DNA of 52,242 nt, taken from Sporosarcina psychrophila. Its GTDB lineage: Bacteria; Bacillota; Bacilli; Bacillales_A; Planococcaceae. Shown piece by piece: positions 8,814 through 18,218 of the stretch (position 1 is its first letter; each line of letters begins with the position of its first letter). The position numbers and the translations under genes were made by a program. A model generated the notes under the pieces. The model was not told the DNA's origin, searched no databases, and saw only the letters and a program-made list of their open reading frames with translations. Location: assembly GCA_020742515.1 (NCBI GenBank), contig DYWT01000026.1, forward strand, positions 1 to 52,242, written 5' to 3'.

Positions 8814-9596
8814 ATGTCGAAACAGGATTTGATGGAGGAAGAAGTATATTGGGACCTGTGGATACGTAATCGTGATCCCGAAGCAGGAGACATACTTGTC
8901 CGTAAATACACACCGCTTGTCAGCTATCATGTACAACGGATTAGCTCGGGACTGCCGCGTAACGTTTCCCGCGACGATATAATGAGCCTTGGACTTCAAG
9001 GTCTATTCGACGCATTGACGAAATTCGATCCAGGCAGAGATTTGAAGTTTGATACGTATGCCTCTTTCCGTATTCGGGGCACAATCATCGACGGTTTGCG
9101 AAAAGAAGATTGGTTACCGCGTTCTTCAAGGGAGAAATCCAAAAAACAAGAAGAAGAGATTATGAGACTTGAACAGAAGTTACAGCGCCATGCGACACCA
9201 GAAGAAATTGCCGATCATATGGGGATAAGTGTAGACCAAGTCTATCAGACTGTGCATGAACATTACTTTTCGAATGTCCTTTCCATTGATGAGAAAATTA
9301 ATGACGATGACGATGAAGGACAAAAATCATTCGTCCTGAAAGACGAAGGTGTTAGAACGCCTGAACAAAAGACAATGATGACCGAATTGATTGGCGACTT
9401 GGCTACTAAGATTAAAGAACTGAATAAAAACGAACAGCTCGTGCTAAATTTTTTCTATACAGAGGAAATGACGCTGACGGAAATTGGTGAAATTCTGGGC
9501 CTCTCCACTTCTCGGATTTCTCAAATCCACTCGAAGGCACTGTTTAAACTTCGCAAACTATTGGCTTCTGAAATAGTCGATGGAGGGATATTATGA
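8814..9596 (+). CDS. sigD: Sigma-D (FliA-type) flagellar sigma factor
   Basis: This sigma-28 family factor directs late flagellar, chemotaxis and autolysin promoters. Region 2 (KFDPGRDLKFDTYASFRIRG), region 3 and region 4 (LTEIGEILGLSTSRISQIHS) are all present. The frame is open from ATG 8781, but an AGTGAGG at 8801-8807 sits 7 bases before ATG 8814, and the predicted transcript start near 8777 would leave 8781 almost leaderless, so I choose 8814 (260 residues, close to the family length of ~254). The small gene downstream overlaps its 3' end by 4 bases. Confidence 0.95.
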   Translation: MSKQDLMEEEVYWDLWIRNRDPEAGDILVRKYTPLVSYHVQRISSGLPRNVSRDDIMSLGLQGLFDALTKFDPGRDLKFDTYASFRIRGTIIDGLRKEDWLPRSSREKSKKQEEEIMRLEQKLQRHATPEEIADHMGISVDQVYQTVHEHYFSNVLSIDEKINDDDDEGQKSFVLKDEGVRTPEQKTMMTELIGDLATKIKELNKNEQLVLNFFYTEEMTLTEIGEILGLSTSRISQIHSKALFKLRKLLASEIVDGGIL

Positions 9597-9892
9597 GTCT
9601 AAAAGGAATTGAATTGCAAATTGCGATACCCAAGACTTTTGAGGCAGGAAAAGTGGCAGAGCAAAAACACCAGCAGACTCAATTAAACCTGGATCATGCT
9701 AATTCCCTTATGGACCGGCAAACGCTGAAAGGCAAAGAAACCGTTTTGGAGTCTGAAGATACTGCTAAGACCGCTGCAGATGGGACTCGGCAGGAACAAA
9801 GTCAGCTGCAAGAAGGAGAACGACAACAAAACGAAGAGGAAAAGAAGACGGTACATCCTTATAAGGGTGCGTTCGTTGACTTTACAGGCTAA
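9593..9892 (+). CDS. Small charged protein of unknown function between sigD and swrB
   Basis: The 99-residue product is very hydrophilic, rich in Gln, Glu and Lys, with no membrane segment or signal peptide. It begins MSLKGIELQIAIPKT and ends with HPYKGAFVDFTG; the middle is probably coiled or disordered. I recall similar short proteins with a C-terminal HPYKG-x-FVDFSG-like motif next to sigD in other Bacillales, but assign no function. The ATG overlaps the sigD stop (ATGA) and swrB begins 5 bases after its stop, so it is embedded in the sigD unit and probably concerns motility. Confidence 0.8.
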   Translation: MSLKGIELQIAIPKTFEAGKVAEQKHQQTQLNLDHANSLMDRQTLKGKETVLESEDTAKTAADGTRQEQSQLQEGERQQNEEEKKTVHPYKGAFVDFTG

Positions 9893-9897
9893 TAGAG

Positions 9898-10419
9898 ATG
9901 ACAACGATTTTTCTAGTATTTTTATTCATCATCCAAATAATATGTTTTTATTTTCTAGCATTGCTATACACTAAAGTTTCTAAATTTGATGATCTTGAAA
10001 AGAAGCAGCGGAAGCTGATGGCTGAAATGGATGACTCGATTGGCGCATACTTATCCGAGTTAAAAGACGAGAATGAGCGTTTAATTGAACAGCTAACAAT
10101 ACGCGTTCAAGAGCCTTCCAGCCCAAAAGTAACAAAGGGCAATGAGCCTGCTCCTGAAGAAAGTGCAACATTAAAAGACTACGAACCTGTAATGTCCGTT
10201 ACTATGCCTAAAATTCCAGTCCAGCTCGCCATCAAATCATATAATGCGGTAGCGACAGGGCAGGGGCATAACCCGGAAGAAACTACTGTAGCACCGGTAG
10301 CGATGGATGCGAGGACACAGGCAATCAGGCTGCATGATGCGGGTCAAACGATCGAAGAAATTGCTAAGAAATTAGGCAAAGGGCGCACAGAGATCGAGTT
10401 AATTTTGAAATTCAGATAA
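9898..10419 (+). CDS. swrB: SwrB-like swarming motility protein (DUF6115-type)
   Basis: The 173-residue product has one N-terminal membrane helix (residues 3-24), a charged coiled-coil segment (28-70), a low-complexity linker, and a C-terminal helix-turn-helix-like motif (AIRLHDAGQTIEEIAKKLGK, ~139-158). That architecture and its place just after sigD match B. subtilis SwrB (YlxL), which activates the flagellar export apparatus. Sequence similarity is weak outside the helix and the C-terminal motif, so the call rests partly on synteny. The ribosome-binding site is poor. Confidence 0.8.
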   Translation: MTTIFLVFLFIIQIICFYFLALLYTKVSKFDDLEKKQRKLMAEMDDSIGAYLSELKDENERLIEQLTIRVQEPSSPKVTKGNEPAPEESATLKDYEPVMSVTMPKIPVQLAIKSYNAVATGQGHNPEETTVAPVAMDARTQAIRLHDAGQTIEEIAKKLGKGRTEIELILKFR

Positions 10420-10425
10420 AGCAAG

Positions 10426-10454
10426 TTGCAATAAAAAAAACTCTGTGGTATATT
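10426..10454 (+). promoter_or_regulatory. Sigma-A promoter of rpsB
   Basis: TTGCAA (10426-10431), a 17-base spacer and TATATT (10449-10454) preceded by TGG, an extended -10. It lies directly after swrB and drives the ribosomal protein gene. Confidence 0.75.
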
Positions 10455-10460
10455 ATCAAG

Positions 10461-10564
10461 TGGTATTACTACACACGTGCACGGACGTCAGGAATGGTGC
10501 CGAGAGGTCGTTTTGGCGGATGAGGTACACGGAGGGAATTAAACCAAAACAGGAGGAATAAAAA
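10461..10564 (+). promoter_or_regulatory. 5' leader of rpsB
   Basis: About 100 untranslated bases separate the predicted start of transcription from AGGAGG and the rpsB ATG. Short pairings such as GCAC (from ~10479) with GTGC (~10497) can form, but I cannot define a convincing fold. Autoregulation by S2 is known in other bacteria; its presence here is only possible. Confidence 0.3.
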
Positions 10565-11290
10565 ATGTCAGTTATCTCAATGAAACAACTGCTTGAAGCC
10601 GGAGTACACTTCGGTCACCAAACACGCCGCTGGAACCCGAAAATGAAGAAATTCATCTTCGTGGAACGTAACGGAATCTACATCATCGATCTACAAAAAA
10701 CGGTGAAAAAACTTGAAGAAGCTTATGCATTCATGCGTCAAGTTGGTGCTGATGGCGGTAAAGTTCTATTCGTCGGTACTAAAAAACAAGCACAAGATGC
10801 AATTAAAGAAGAAGCTGAACGCGCTGGAATGTATTATATTAACCAACGCTGGCTTGGTGGAACACTTACAAACTTTGGCACAATCCAAAAACGTGTTGCA
10901 CGTATGAAACAAATCGAGAAAATGGAAGAAGACGGTACATTTGACGTACTTCCTAAAAAAGAAGTTGGACAACTTAAGAAACAACACGAACGTCTTGTGA
11001 AATTCCTTGGCGGAATCCGTGATATGAAAGCAATTCCGGATGTTATGTTCGTTGTTGACCCACGCAAAGAACGCATCGCGGTTGCTGAAGCGATCAAATT
11101 GAACATTCCACTAGTTGGAATCGTTGACACGAACTGTGATCCAGACGAAATTGACTACATCATTCCTGCGAATGATGATGCGATTCGCGCAGTACGTCTA
11201 TTGACTAGCAAAATGGCTGATGCTTTGCTTGAATCAAGACAAGGCGAAGACGAAGAAGCGACTCAAGAAGAAACGGTAGCTGCAGAGTAA
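10565..11290 (+). CDS. rpsB: 30S ribosomal protein S2
   Basis: S2 (241 residues) is a late-assembling 30S protein. The family segments [15 protein letters not shown] near the start, [19 protein letters not shown] and [20 protein letters not shown] are all present, plus the usual acidic C-terminal tail. AGGAGG precedes the ATG by 8 bases. A perfect terminator separates it from tsf, so S2 can be made in excess of EF-Ts. Confidence 0.99.
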   Translation: MSVISMKQLLEAGVHFGHQTRRWNPKMKKFIFVERNGIYIIDLQKTVKKLEEAYAFMRQVGADGGKVLFVGTKKQAQDAIKEEAERAGMYYINQRWLGGTLTNFGTIQKRVARMKQIEKMEEDGTFDVLPKKEVGQLKKQHERLVKFLGGIRDMKAIPDVMFVVDPRKERIAVAEAIKLNIPLVGIVDTNCDPDEIDYIIPANDDAIRAVRLLTSKMADALLESRQGEDEEATQEETVAAE

Positions 11291-11302
11291 ATCCAGTAAA
11301 TG

Positions 11303-11343
11303 AAAAGACGATAAGCGGCTTATACCCTTATCGTCTTTTTTCG
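11303..11343 (+). terminator. Terminator between rpsB and tsf
   Basis: AAAAGACGATAAG (11303-11315) and CTTATCGTCTTTT (11327-11339) form a perfect 13-bp stem with an 11-base loop, running into further T. Since tsf has no strong promoter of its own that I can see, this is probably a partial terminator. Confidence 0.85.
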
Positions 11344-11376
11344 GAATTGATGGCATAAATAGGAGGAATGGAAAAA

Positions 11377-12261
11377 ATGAAAATTACAGCGCAAATGGTT
11401 AAGGAATTACGAGAAAAAACAGGTACAGGTATGATGGATTGTAAAAAAGCGTTAACTGAAGTTAATGGTGATATGGAGGCGGCAATTGATTACCTTCGTG
11501 AAAAAGGACTTTCCAGCTCAGCGAAGAAAGCGGACCGTATCGCTGCTGATGGTACAACATCTATTCATGTAAACGGTAACGAAGCAATTATCCTTGAAGT
11601 GAATGCTGAAACAGATTTCGTAGCTAAAAATGAAGGTTTCCAAACACTGGTAAGTGAATTGGCTGAACACCTACTTGCTACAAAACCTGCAACAGTGGAA
11701 GAAGCAATCGAGTCAATTCTTCCGAACGGCTTGTCAGTAGCGGATCACATTTCAAATGCTGTTGCTAAAATTGGTGAGAAAATTAGTCTTCGCCGTTATG
11801 AAATCCGTACAAAAACAGATAACGATGCTTTCGGTCCTTATTTGCACATGGGCGGACGTATCAGTGTCTTGGTTATCCTCGAAGGATCGACAGATTCTGA
11901 TGCTGCAAAAGATGTTGCGATGCACATTGCTGCATTAAACCCTAAATATGTTTCACGTGACGAAGTTTCTGCGGAGGAAGTTGAACACGAACGCAAAATC
12001 CTTACAGAACAAGCACTTAATGAAGGCAAACCGGAAAACATTGTAGCGAAAATGGTCGAAGGCCGTATCGGTAAATATTTCGAAGAAATTTGTGTACTTG
12101 ATCAGGCATTTGTTAAAAATTCCGATCAAAAAGTTGGTGACTTCGTGAAATCAACTGGCGGTACTTTGAAAGAGTTTATCCGCTATGCGGTTGGTGAAGG
12201 TATCGAAAAACCTGAAGATAACTTCGCTGACGAAGTTATGAATCAAGTTAAAGGTAACTGA
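11377..12261 (+). CDS. tsf: Elongation factor Ts
   Basis: EF-Ts is the nucleotide exchange factor of EF-Tu. The UBA-like N-terminus ([19 protein letters not shown]) and the core motif [11 protein letters not shown] are conserved. AGGAGG lies at 11361-11366, so the upstream in-frame ATG 11368 is too close, and ATG 11377 with a 10-base spacing is chosen (294 residues). A very strong terminator follows. Confidence 0.98.
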   Translation: MKITAQMVKELREKTGTGMMDCKKALTEVNGDMEAAIDYLREKGLSSSAKKADRIAADGTTSIHVNGNEAIILEVNAETDFVAKNEGFQTLVSELAEHLLATKPATVEEAIESILPNGLSVADHISNAVAKIGEKISLRRYEIRTKTDNDAFGPYLHMGGRISVLVILEGSTDSDAAKDVAMHIAALNPKYVSRDEVSAEEVEHERKILTEQALNEGKPENIVAKMVEGRIGKYFEEICVLDQAFVKNSDQKVGDFVKSTGGTLKEFIRYAVGEGIEKPEDNFADEVMNQVKGN

Positions 12262-12277
12262 GCCGATATAGAATAAC

Positions 12278-12311
12278 AAATGGGGAACACATGCGTGTGT
12301 TCCCCATTTTT
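12278..12311 (+). terminator. Terminator after tsf
   Basis: A perfect 14-bp stem, AAATGGGGAACACA with TGTGTTCCCCATTT, closes a TGCG tetraloop and ends in TTTTT. It ends the rpsB-tsf unit. Confidence 0.92.
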
Positions 12312-12327
12312 CAAGAGCTAAGGAAGT

Positions 12328-12484
12328 ATAAGATTTTCAACATGGAACAATGTCTAGCTCCAGGCGCCAACCCCTCGGAGGCTTACAGGATGTGAGTCAC
12401 GCAGCGGGGAGGGATTGAACTGCATCCCTCCTTGCAAATCGTCTTATGCCTGTCGGGGCTGGACGGCGCCTTGCGCTTTTCTTA
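12328..12484 (+). repeat. Interspersed palindromic repeat, family 1, copy 1
   Basis: The left arm contains TGTCTAGCTCCAGGCGCC and the right arm TCGGGGCTGGACGGCGCCTT followed by GCGCTTTTCTT. AGGCGCC pairs with GGCGCCT, and CCCC with GGGG, giving a long imperfect hairpin. The middle carries a nested perfect hairpin, GGAGGGAT (12407-12414) with ATCCCTCC (12424-12431). Both arms recur at 20036-20249. It fills the gap between the tsf terminator and pyrH. Confidence 0.85.
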
Positions 12485-12511
12485 AGAAAACAGAGTAGAT
12501 GGAGGGTACAA

Positions 12512-13237
12512 ATGAGCATCCCAAAATATAAACGCATCGTCTTGAAATTAAGCGGAGAAGCCCTTGCTGGTGAAAAAGGCTTTGGTTTATCGCCTGAGGT
12601 CATCAAAACGGTTGCAAAACAAGTAAAAGAAGTTGTCGATCTTGAGGTCGAGGTTGCGGTCGTCGTTGGAGGCGGAAATATTTGGCGCGGAAAAGTCGGC
12701 AGTGAAATGGGAATGGATCGTGCGACAGCGGATTACATGGGCATGCTTGCTACAGTCATGAATTCCCTCGCTCTACAGGATTCCCTTGAAAAGCTTGGCG
12801 TGGAAACCCGTGTATCTTCATCAATTGAAATGAGACAAGTCGCGGAACCATACATACGCCGCAAAGCTATCCAGCATCTTGAAAAGAAAAGAGTCGTTAT
12901 TTTCGCGGCAGGGACAGGAAATCCGTATTTCTCAACAGATACAACAGCGGCTCTCCGTGCGGCTGAAATAGAAGCGGATGTCATCCTTATGGCGAAAAAT
13001 AATGTAGATGGTGTCTATTCCGCTGACCCTGCAAAAGATAAAAACGCAGTCAAATATTTAGAACTATCGTTTTTGGATGTCATTAACCAGGGGCTTGAAG
13101 TAATGGATTCCACAGCTTCAACTCTATGTATGGACAATGATATTCCACTCGTAGTATTCTCTATTATGGAAAATGGAAATATTAAGAGAGCTGTCCTAGG
13201 TGAGCCAATCGGGACGGTCGTCAGGAGGAATTTGTAA
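12512..13237 (+). CDS. pyrH: UMP kinase
   Basis: PyrH phosphorylates UMP to UDP in pyrimidine nucleotide synthesis and belongs to the amino-acid kinase fold. The motifs [22 protein letters not shown] and [17 protein letters not shown] are conserved. The frame extends upstream to 12446, inside the intergenic repeat, but GGAGGG at 12500-12505 and the family N-terminus select ATG 12512 (241 residues). The stop TAA shares its last A with the frr start (TAATG), so the two are coupled. Confidence 0.97.
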   Translation: MSIPKYKRIVLKLSGEALAGEKGFGLSPEVIKTVAKQVKEVVDLEVEVAVVVGGGNIWRGKVGSEMGMDRATADYMGMLATVMNSLALQDSLEKLGVETRVSSSIEMRQVAEPYIRRKAIQHLEKKRVVIFAAGTGNPYFSTDTTAALRAAEIEADVILMAKNNVDGVYSADPAKDKNAVKYLELSFLDVINQGLEVMDSTASTLCMDNDIPLVVFSIMENGNIKRAVLGEPIGTVVRRNL

Positions 13238-13794
13238 TGGCTAACGAAGTAATGGATCAAGCGAAAGAACGTATGGAAAAAGCAATCGGGGGATATACGA
13301 GAGAATTAGCCTCCATTCGTGCAGGACGTGCAAATGCAGCAATGCTGGACAGGTTAACTGTCGAGTATTACGGCGCCCCTACCCCGATAACACAAATGGC
13401 TGGTATTTCAGTACCAGAAGCTCGTCTTCTTGTCATTCAACCCTACGACAAAACAATTCTAGCTGATATTGAAAAAGCAATTATGAAATCAGATATCGGA
13501 ATCACACCTTCTAATGATGGTAGTGTTATTCGCCTTGCTGTTCCAGCGTTGACAGAAGATCGCCGGAAAGAGCTTGTGAAATCTGTGAAAAAAGAATCAG
13601 AAGATGCAAAAATCGCGATTCGTAATATTCGTCGTGATGCAAATGAAGATTTCAAGAAACTCGAAAAAAGTAGCGAGATAACTGAAGATGAACTACACCG
13701 TTATGGTGAAGAAATTCAAAAGTTGACAGATTCGCAAATCGTGAGGATCGACGAGATCGCAAAAGATAAAGAAAATGAAATCATGGAAATCTGA
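13237..13794 (+). CDS. frr: Ribosome recycling factor
   Basis: RRF (185 residues) splits post-termination ribosomes together with EF-G. The three-helix-bundle signature [19 protein letters not shown] and the domain II segment GTPITQ-like [21 protein letters not shown] are clear, with the C-terminal helix [19 protein letters not shown] overlaps the end of pyrH. A terminator follows within 25 bases. Confidence 0.98.
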   Translation: MANEVMDQAKERMEKAIGGYTRELASIRAGRANAAMLDRLTVEYYGAPTPITQMAGISVPEARLLVIQPYDKTILADIEKAIMKSDIGITPSNDGSVIRLAVPALTEDRRKELVKSVKKESEDAKIAIRNIRRDANEDFKKLEKSSEITEDELHRYGEEIQKLTDSQIVRIDEIAKDKENEIMEI

Positions 13795-13816
13795 TAGAAG
13801 AACTTTCTATATTCCG

Positions 13817-13845
13817 AGACGTCCTAATTTCAGGACGTCTTTTTC
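13817..13845 (+). terminator. Terminator after frr
   Basis: AGACGTCCT (13817-13825) pairs perfectly with AGGACGTCT (13832-13840) around a 6-base loop, followed by TTTTTC. Confidence 0.88.
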
Positions 13846-13904
13846 ATTGCTTAAGAAACTATAAAATTCTTGGACTGTGGAAAGCTTGTAAAAGGTGATA
13901 GTAC

Positions 13905-13952
13905 ACGTCCAGACTTCAGCGCCTCTGAACGGGCGCCTTGCACTTTTCTTAT
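13905..13952 (+). repeat. Remnant of repeat family 1
   Basis: ACGTCCAGACTTCAGCGCC and GGGCGCCTTGCACTTTTCTT resemble the two arms of the element at 12328 and 20036, with most of the centre deleted. GCGCC and GGCGC can still pair. The rest of the frr-uppS gap (to 14043) shows only AT-rich sequence and the uppS ribosome-binding site (TGGAGG). Confidence 0.55.
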
Positions 13953-14043
13953 TTGAACAGCAATAAAAAATGAAATTAACCGTCTAATTTGTTACGATAG
14001 AGTATGTACTTGCTCTGTAAAGTAGCTGAGTGGAGGAAACGAC

Positions 14044-14838
14044 ATGCTGGAAAAACTTTTTGGGAAAAAATCTGTGGTGTCAGAAGACTCAATTTCTGAC
14101 CGGATTGCGCACGTTAAAAGCAGGCATATCCCTGCCCATGTTGCGATTATTATGGACGGCAATGGCAGATGGGCGAAACAACGTAATTTGCCAAGAATTG
14201 CAGGTCATCATGAAGGGATGAAAAAGGTCCGTATAATAACGCGCATTGCAAATGACCTTGGCGTAAAAGTGCTTACACTTTACGCTTTCTCCACAGAAAA
14301 CTGGAAACGGCCAAAACTCGAAATAGATTTCTTAATGAAACTTCCCGGAGAGTTTCTTAGCACCTACCTCCCCGAACTAATCGAGCAAAACGTAAAAGTA
14401 GAGATGATTGGAAACTTTGACATGTTGCCAGATCATACAAAAAAAGCAATTAGTAAAGCAATTGAGGAAACAAAGCACAATGATGGTTTAACATTGAACT
14501 TTGCCATGAATTATGGAAGCAGGCTGGAGCTTGTCGAATCTGTAAAAGAAATTGCAACACTTGTAGCAGCGGGTTCGATTAAAGCAGAAGATATTGACGA
14601 ATCACTCATCGGTTCCCATCTAATGACTGCTCATTTGCCGGAACCGGATTTGCTGATTCGAACAAGCGGTGAAGTCAGACTGTCCAATTTCATGTTATGG
14701 CAGCTCGCATATGCCGAGTTTTCATTCACGGATGTATTGTGGCCGGATTTTGATGCACTATGCATGTTGAATGCAATCGAAGAATTCCAATTGCGTAATA
14801 GACGTTTTGGAAGTGTGGAAGGGAATGGGGACGTTTGA
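14044..14838 (+). CDS. uppS: Undecaprenyl diphosphate synthase
   Basis: UppS condenses isopentenyl diphosphate with farnesyl diphosphate to make the C55 carrier lipid for wall synthesis. The catalytic D38 lies in IIMDGNGRWA, and the diphosphate-binding end motif RTSGEVRLSNFMLWQLAY is present, with Val where Gln or His is usual after Glu. The N-terminus carries about 25 extra residues before the conserved core, as in other Bacillales. TGGAGG precedes the ATG. The stop overlaps the TTG start of cdsA. Confidence 0.97.
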   Translation: MLEKLFGKKSVVSEDSISDRIAHVKSRHIPAHVAIIMDGNGRWAKQRNLPRIAGHHEGMKKVRIITRIANDLGVKVLTLYAFSTENWKRPKLEIDFLMKLPGEFLSTYLPELIEQNVKVEMIGNFDMLPDHTKKAISKAIEETKHNDGLTLNFAMNYGSRLELVESVKEIATLVAAGSIKAEDIDESLIGSHLMTAHLPEPDLLIRTSGEVRLSNFMLWQLAYAEFSFTDVLWPDFDALCMLNAIEEFQLRNRRFGSVEGNGDV

Positions 14839-15629
14839 AACAGAGGATACTAACAGCAATCGTTGCACTAATCTTTTTCGTTCCGTTAGTCGTTATAGGA
14901 GGATTGCCCTTCACGATTGCAGTTTATGCGATTGCAACAATCGGTCTATACGAATTATTACGAATGAGGGATATCCAATTATTTTCAGTCGAAGGTATTT
15001 TGACATGGGCTGCGCTTGCTATCTTACTTATGCCTGCGAGTTGGAGCAACAAAGTTTTCGAAATGGTTGGTTACACAAAAATCGAAATGACATTTGCTAT
15101 CGTCCTTATTTTATTGATTTATACAGTCATTGTTAAAAATCGATATACGTTCGATCATGCGGCTTTTTCTGTTTTGAGCGTATTATATGTCGGAATCGGG
15201 TTTTATTATTTGATTGAAACAAGATTGTTCGGAATTGAATATGTCGTTTACGCCTTGATGGTAATCTGGGTTACGGATTCTGGGGCATATTTTGTGGGGA
15301 GAAAAATCGGGAAGCGAAAGCTTTGGCCGGAAATTTCTCCAAATAAGACAGTCGAAGGTTTTGTAGGAGGAATATTGTCAGCAGTTGTTTTTGCTTGCGT
15401 ATTCCAATACATTTTCCCGATCGCTTCTACATATACCATACTTATTATTGTTACGATCATTGCATCGATTATCGGGCAATTGGGCGATCTTGTCGAATCG
15501 GCACTAAAAAGGCAGTATGGAGTGAAGGATTCAGGAAAGCTCCTGCCAGGGCATGGAGGAATACTGGACAGATTTGATAGTCTCCTTTTCGTATTGCCGC
15601 TACTTCATTTTCTGCACTTTGTAGGATAA
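14835..15629 (+). CDS. cdsA: Phosphatidate cytidylyltransferase
   Basis: CdsA makes CDP-diacylglycerol from phosphatidate and CTP, the branch point of phospholipid synthesis. The 264-residue product has about eight hydrophobic helices and the family signature near the C-terminus, [19 protein letters not shown]. The start is TTG 14835, overlapping the uppS stop as TTGA; GGGGA lies a few bases upstream. There is no nearby ATG start. Confidence 0.96.
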   Translation: MKQRILTAIVALIFFVPLVVIGGLPFTIAVYAIATIGLYELLRMRDIQLFSVEGILTWAALAILLMPASWSNKVFEMVGYTKIEMTFAIVLILLIYTVIVKNRYTFDHAAFSVLSVLYVGIGFYYLIETRLFGIEYVVYALMVIWVTDSGAYFVGRKIGKRKLWPEISPNKTVEGFVGGILSAVVFACVFQYIFPIASTYTILIIVTIIASIIGQLGDLVESALKRQYGVKDSGKLLPGHGGILDRFDSLLFVLPLLHFLHFVG

Positions 15630-15648
15630 CGGAAAGGGTGTCTTCTAT

Positions 15649-16797
15649 ATGACAAAAAAAATAAGCTTACTGGGAGCTACAGGTTCCATCGGTACGCAGA
15701 CACTTGATATCATCAGTTCGAATCCGGATAAATTTAAGCTCGTATCTTTTTCGGCTGGTTTGAATATCGATAGAGTAAGAGAAATTGTTTCCGCGCACCA
15801 TCCGAAAACTGTGTCTGTGATAAGACGTGTTGATGCCGAGGTGCTGCAAACAGAATTCCCGAACATCCATTTCGTTTATGGCGATGAAGGTCTTGTTGAA
15901 ACTGCGGCGCGTACAGGTGCTGATGTATTGCTTAACTCCGTTATTGGTAGCGTTGGTCTTAAACCGACACTTGAAGCGATCCGCGCAGGCATTACAATTG
16001 CCATAGCCAATAAAGAAACGCTAGTCGCAGCAGGCGATATTGTTATGAGCGAGGCTCGGAAATACAATGTTCCAATTTTACCTGTTGATAGTGAACATTC
16101 GGCACTTTTCCAAGCGTTGAATGGAGAAAATCCAAAAAGTATTAGCCGGCTCATCTTGACTGCCTCGGGCGGTAGTTTCAGAGACTTAACCCGTGAAGAA
16201 CTTTCAAGCGTGACGCTCGAACAAGCTCTTGCACATCCCAATTGGTCGATGGGGAATAAATTAACAATCGACTCGGCGACAATGATGAACAAGGGGCTTG
16301 AAGTGATTGAAGCACATCATCTGTTTGCAATGCCTTATCACAAAATCGATTGCCTGCAACACAAGGAGAGCATCATCCATTCGATGATTGAGTTCGAAGA
16401 TACAAGTGTCATGGCACAACTGGGTTCGCCAGATATGCGAGTGCCAATCCAGTATGCGCTGACATATCCCGACCGAATTCCGATGAAAAATGCGAAACCC
16501 TTGCGTCTTGAGGAAATTGGAAAACTACATTTCGAGAAAATGGATCTTGTCCGCTTTAAAGCACTGGCTCTTGCATATGCTGCTGGTAAAGAGGGTGGAA
16601 CGATGCCAGCAGCGATGAATGCGGCGAATGAAGTGGCTGTGGCGTTGTTCATGAAAGGCCGTATTTCATTTATACAAATCGAAGACATCATTGAACGGGT
16701 AATGGAGGCACATCGAACAATTTCAGTTCCAGATCTCGAAGCGATATTGGAAACCGATTCGCTTACTCGAAAATTAGTGTATGCTATGGTAGAATGA
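15649..16797 (+). CDS. dxr: 1-deoxy-D-xylulose 5-phosphate reductoisomerase
   Basis: Dxr catalyses the NADPH-dependent second step of the MEP isoprenoid pathway, feeding UppS two genes upstream. The Rossmann motif [13 protein letters not shown] opens the protein. The metal and substrate region [14 protein letters not shown], the flexible loop region [10 protein letters not shown] and the [10 protein letters not shown] motif are all present. The 382-residue length is typical. Confidence 0.98.
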   Translation: MTKKISLLGATGSIGTQTLDIISSNPDKFKLVSFSAGLNIDRVREIVSAHHPKTVSVIRRVDAEVLQTEFPNIHFVYGDEGLVETAARTGADVLLNSVIGSVGLKPTLEAIRAGITIAIANKETLVAAGDIVMSEARKYNVPILPVDSEHSALFQALNGENPKSISRLILTASGGSFRDLTREELSSVTLEQALAHPNWSMGNKLTIDSATMMNKGLEVIEAHHLFAMPYHKIDCLQHKESIIHSMIEFEDTSVMAQLGSPDMRVPIQYALTYPDRIPMKNAKPLRLEEIGKLHFEKMDLVRFKALALAYAAGKEGGTMPAAMNAANEVAVALFMKGRISFIQIEDIIERVMEAHRTISVPDLEAILETDSLTRKLVYAMVE

Positions 16798-16840
16798 GTT
16801 GTTTAGAAACGGCCTAACAGGTCAGTGAAGGTGGTTTTTT

Positions 16841-18100
16841 ATGGAAACCGTTATTGCGTTTATTATTATATTCGGTTCTTTGGTCTTTTTTCATGAACTA
16901 GGGCATTTCCTGTTCGCGAAAAAGGCTGGAATTATGGTGCGTGAGTTTGCAATTGGATTCGGCCCTAAAATTATTGGGATTCAAAAAGGTGAAACGTTAT
17001 ATACAATCCGGCTTCTGCCCCTTGGCGGTTATGTTCGGATGGCAGGGGAAGACTTTGATACGGTTGAATTACAGCCTGGTTATCGTGTAGGTCTTTTGAT
17101 CAATGCTGAGAATGAAATTGAAAAAATTTATTTGAATCGTAATGTTGCGAATCCTGACGTGCTGTTCCTTGAAACGGAATCGTCTGATTTAGAAAAGGAA
17201 CTGTTCATCGAAGGGTATGATGAAGAAGGACAGCTTGTTCGTTATAACGTATCTAGAAAAGCGATTATCTTTGAGAAGGGGCAGAAAACACTTATTGCTC
17301 CGTATGATCGCCAATTCGAATCGAAGTCTGTTGGTAGCCGGGCTATGACCATCTTTGCAGGTCCGTTGTTTAACTTTATCCTTTCGTTTTTCATTTTCCT
17401 TGCAATCGGTCTGTTACAAGGAGTTCCAACATATGAACCCATTATTACGGATGTAGTCAGTGATGGTCCCGCACAAGCGGCTGGAATGCAAGATGGAGAC
17501 TTCATTAAAGTGGTCGACGGCAAACCGATCGACACATGGCAGGAGTTTGCTGCTATTATCCAAGAAAGTGCCGGCGTACCTCTTCAATTTGAAGTGGATC
17601 GTAATGGAGAGTCGGTGACATTGGATGTTGTTCCGGCTACAGTTGAAGAGGCAGGAACAGAAATTGGCCAAATCGGTGTACGCTATACGAGCCCTGTGTT
17701 GAAAAATCCAATAAAAGCAGTGCAGTATGGTGCTGAAGAAACCATTGTCTGGATCAAAAGAATTGCGGAATTACTCGGCATGCTTGTAACAGGTAAATTT
17801 ACACTCGACGCATTATCGGGACCAGTGGGCATTTACAAAGCGACGGAGGAAGTTGCGCAGTACGGCGTATACCAACTCATGAACTGGGCTGCAATTTTAA
17901 GCATCAACTTAGGTATCATGAACTTATTACCATTGCCTGCGCTTGACGGTGGAAGATTGTTGTTCTTCTTGTTTGAAGCAATTCGCGGTAAACCAATTGA
18001 CAAGCAAAAAGAAGGAATGGTCCACTTTGTTGGAATTATGCTCTTGATGGTACTCATGCTTGTGGTAACCTGGAATGATATCCAACAATTTTTCTTTTAG
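16841..18100 (+). CDS. rseP: Site-2 intramembrane metalloprotease RseP/RasP
   Basis: This zinc protease cleaves membrane substrates such as anti-sigma factors and signal-peptide remnants. The zinc motif H18-E19-L-G-H22 sits in the first membrane helix, a PDZ domain follows (~residues 195-275, GPAQAAGMQDGDFIKVVDGK), and the third ligand D369 lies in LPALDGGR near the C-terminus. The 419-residue length and four hydrophobic segments fit B. subtilis RasP. GAAGGTGG precedes the ATG. Confidence 0.97.
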   Translation: METVIAFIIIFGSLVFFHELGHFLFAKKAGIMVREFAIGFGPKIIGIQKGETLYTIRLLPLGGYVRMAGEDFDTVELQPGYRVGLLINAENEIEKIYLNRNVANPDVLFLETESSDLEKELFIEGYDEEGQLVRYNVSRKAIIFEKGQKTLIAPYDRQFESKSVGSRAMTIFAGPLFNFILSFFIFLAIGLLQGVPTYEPIITDVVSDGPAQAAGMQDGDFIKVVDGKPIDTWQEFAAIIQESAGVPLQFEVDRNGESVTLDVVPATVEEAGTEIGQIGVRYTSPVLKNPIKAVQYGAEETIVWIKRIAELLGMLVTGKFTLDALSGPVGIYKATEEVAQYGVYQLMNWAAILSINLGIMNLLPLPALDGGRLLFFLFEAIRGKPIDKQKEGMVHFVGIMLLMVLMLVVTWNDIQQFFF

Positions 18101-18132
18101 TAAAAAAAACGGAAACGGTCGTTACAAATACG

Positions 18133-18218
18133 CAGTCAAAGGTCGCCACTTCTTGTGGCAACTAAGAGGGATGCAGTCCAATCCCTCTAGGCTGACATAT
18201 ATCCTGGACGTTTGACCG
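18133..18218 (+). promoter_or_regulatory. Structured three-way-junction-like element upstream of proS
   Basis: An outer stem (18133-18144 with 18207-18218, 10 of 12 pairs) can enclose two perfect hairpins: GCCAC/GTGGC (18145-18159) and AGAGGGAT/ATCCCTCT (18165-18188). The second hairpin is nearly the reverse complement of the nested hairpin at 12407-12431, so it may be the same element inverted. No terminator T-run follows. It could be a regulatory leader or a repeat. Confidence 0.5.
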
